Assembly: GCA_937958735.1 (NCBI GenBank)
Contig: CALGNG010000322.1
Span: 1-6,384, forward strand
Source: an uncultured Aquimarina sp.
GTDB lineage: Bacteria > Bacteroidota > Bacteroidia > Flavobacteriales > Flavobacteriaceae
Length of the DNA: 6,384 bases
Reading direction: 5' to 3'
In this document: positions 6,342-6,384 of the stretch, one piece after another
How the letters are laid out: every line of letters starts with the position of its first letter
How positions within the stretch are numbered: the stretch's first letter is position 1
Program-made: the position numbers and the translations under genes
The notes under the pieces: generated by a model
What the model saw: only the letters and a program-made list of their open reading frames with translations
The model's database searches: none
Told to the model about the DNA's origin: nothing

Positions 6342-6384
6342 ATGGATGATAGGTGTGTTAAGAGTATTTATTGCAGAGTGTCTA
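6342..6384 (+). CDS. Possible start of a serine recombinase/resolvase gene, 3'-partial
   Basis: From ATG 6342 the window encodes only 14 residues before the edge: MDDRCVKSIYCRVS. The block KSIYCRVS closely resembles the first beta strand and catalytic-serine motif of serine recombinases (typically Y-A/C-R-V-S-T near residue 10), which would make Ser14 the nucleophile. The next codon begins with A, which is compatible with the usual Thr. The frame is also open back to base 6303, but no better start is seen. Fourteen residues are too few for a firm call, and a chance match is quite possible. Confidence 0.25.
   Translation, partial: MDDRCVKSIYCRVS

Overview
The window looks like part of an iron-acquisition island from a Bacteroidota bacterium, most likely a flavobacterium. 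The DNA is AT-rich throughout. Genes lack strong Shine-Dalgarno sequences and have A/T-rich leaders. The outer-membrane genes are of Bacteroidota type: a TonB-dependent receptor with an N-terminal carboxypeptidase-regulatory-like domain, and a DUF4374 lipoprotein with an acidic motif just after the lipid-bearing cysteine.

Layout. (1) Bases 1-869 (+) are the 3' end of a siderophore-biosynthesis gene whose start lies outside the window. The visible part holds the C-terminal tail of an IucA/IucC-type (NIS) siderophore synthetase fused to an IucB/MbtK-like GNAT acyltransferase. (2) Bases 872-997 hold a possible 41-codon ORF that overlaps the next start by 8 bases. (3) Bases 990-2174 (+) encode a major facilitator superfamily transporter, probably the siderophore exporter. 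(4) Bases 2175-2384 are a convergent intergenic region with a 22-bp perfect inverted repeat that reads as a bidirectional terminator. (5) Bases 2385-3629 (-) encode a DUF4374 surface lipoprotein resembling XusB, and 3648-6035 (-) encode a TonB-dependent receptor resembling XusA. They are 18 bases apart and form one operon, receptor first. (6) Bases 6036-6384 hold the receptor's upstream region, with a 16-base palindrome and a short hairpin. Beyond that is apparently non-coding, purine-rich DNA, and at the very edge there may be the start of a serine recombinase.

Together the genes suggest a make-export-recapture circuit. The synthetase/acyltransferase fusion would build a hydroxamate siderophore, the MFS protein would export it, the surface lipoprotein would capture the ferric complex, and the TonB receptor would import it. 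The siderophore cannot be named from this window. A lysine-, cadaverine- or ornithine-derived hydroxamate is the expected class, because IucB-type enzymes acylate hydroxylamines. The most unusual points are the NIS-then-GNAT fusion, the DUF4374/receptor pair beside siderophore biosynthesis genes, and a 12-bp perfect hairpin followed by a T run inside the exporter gene.
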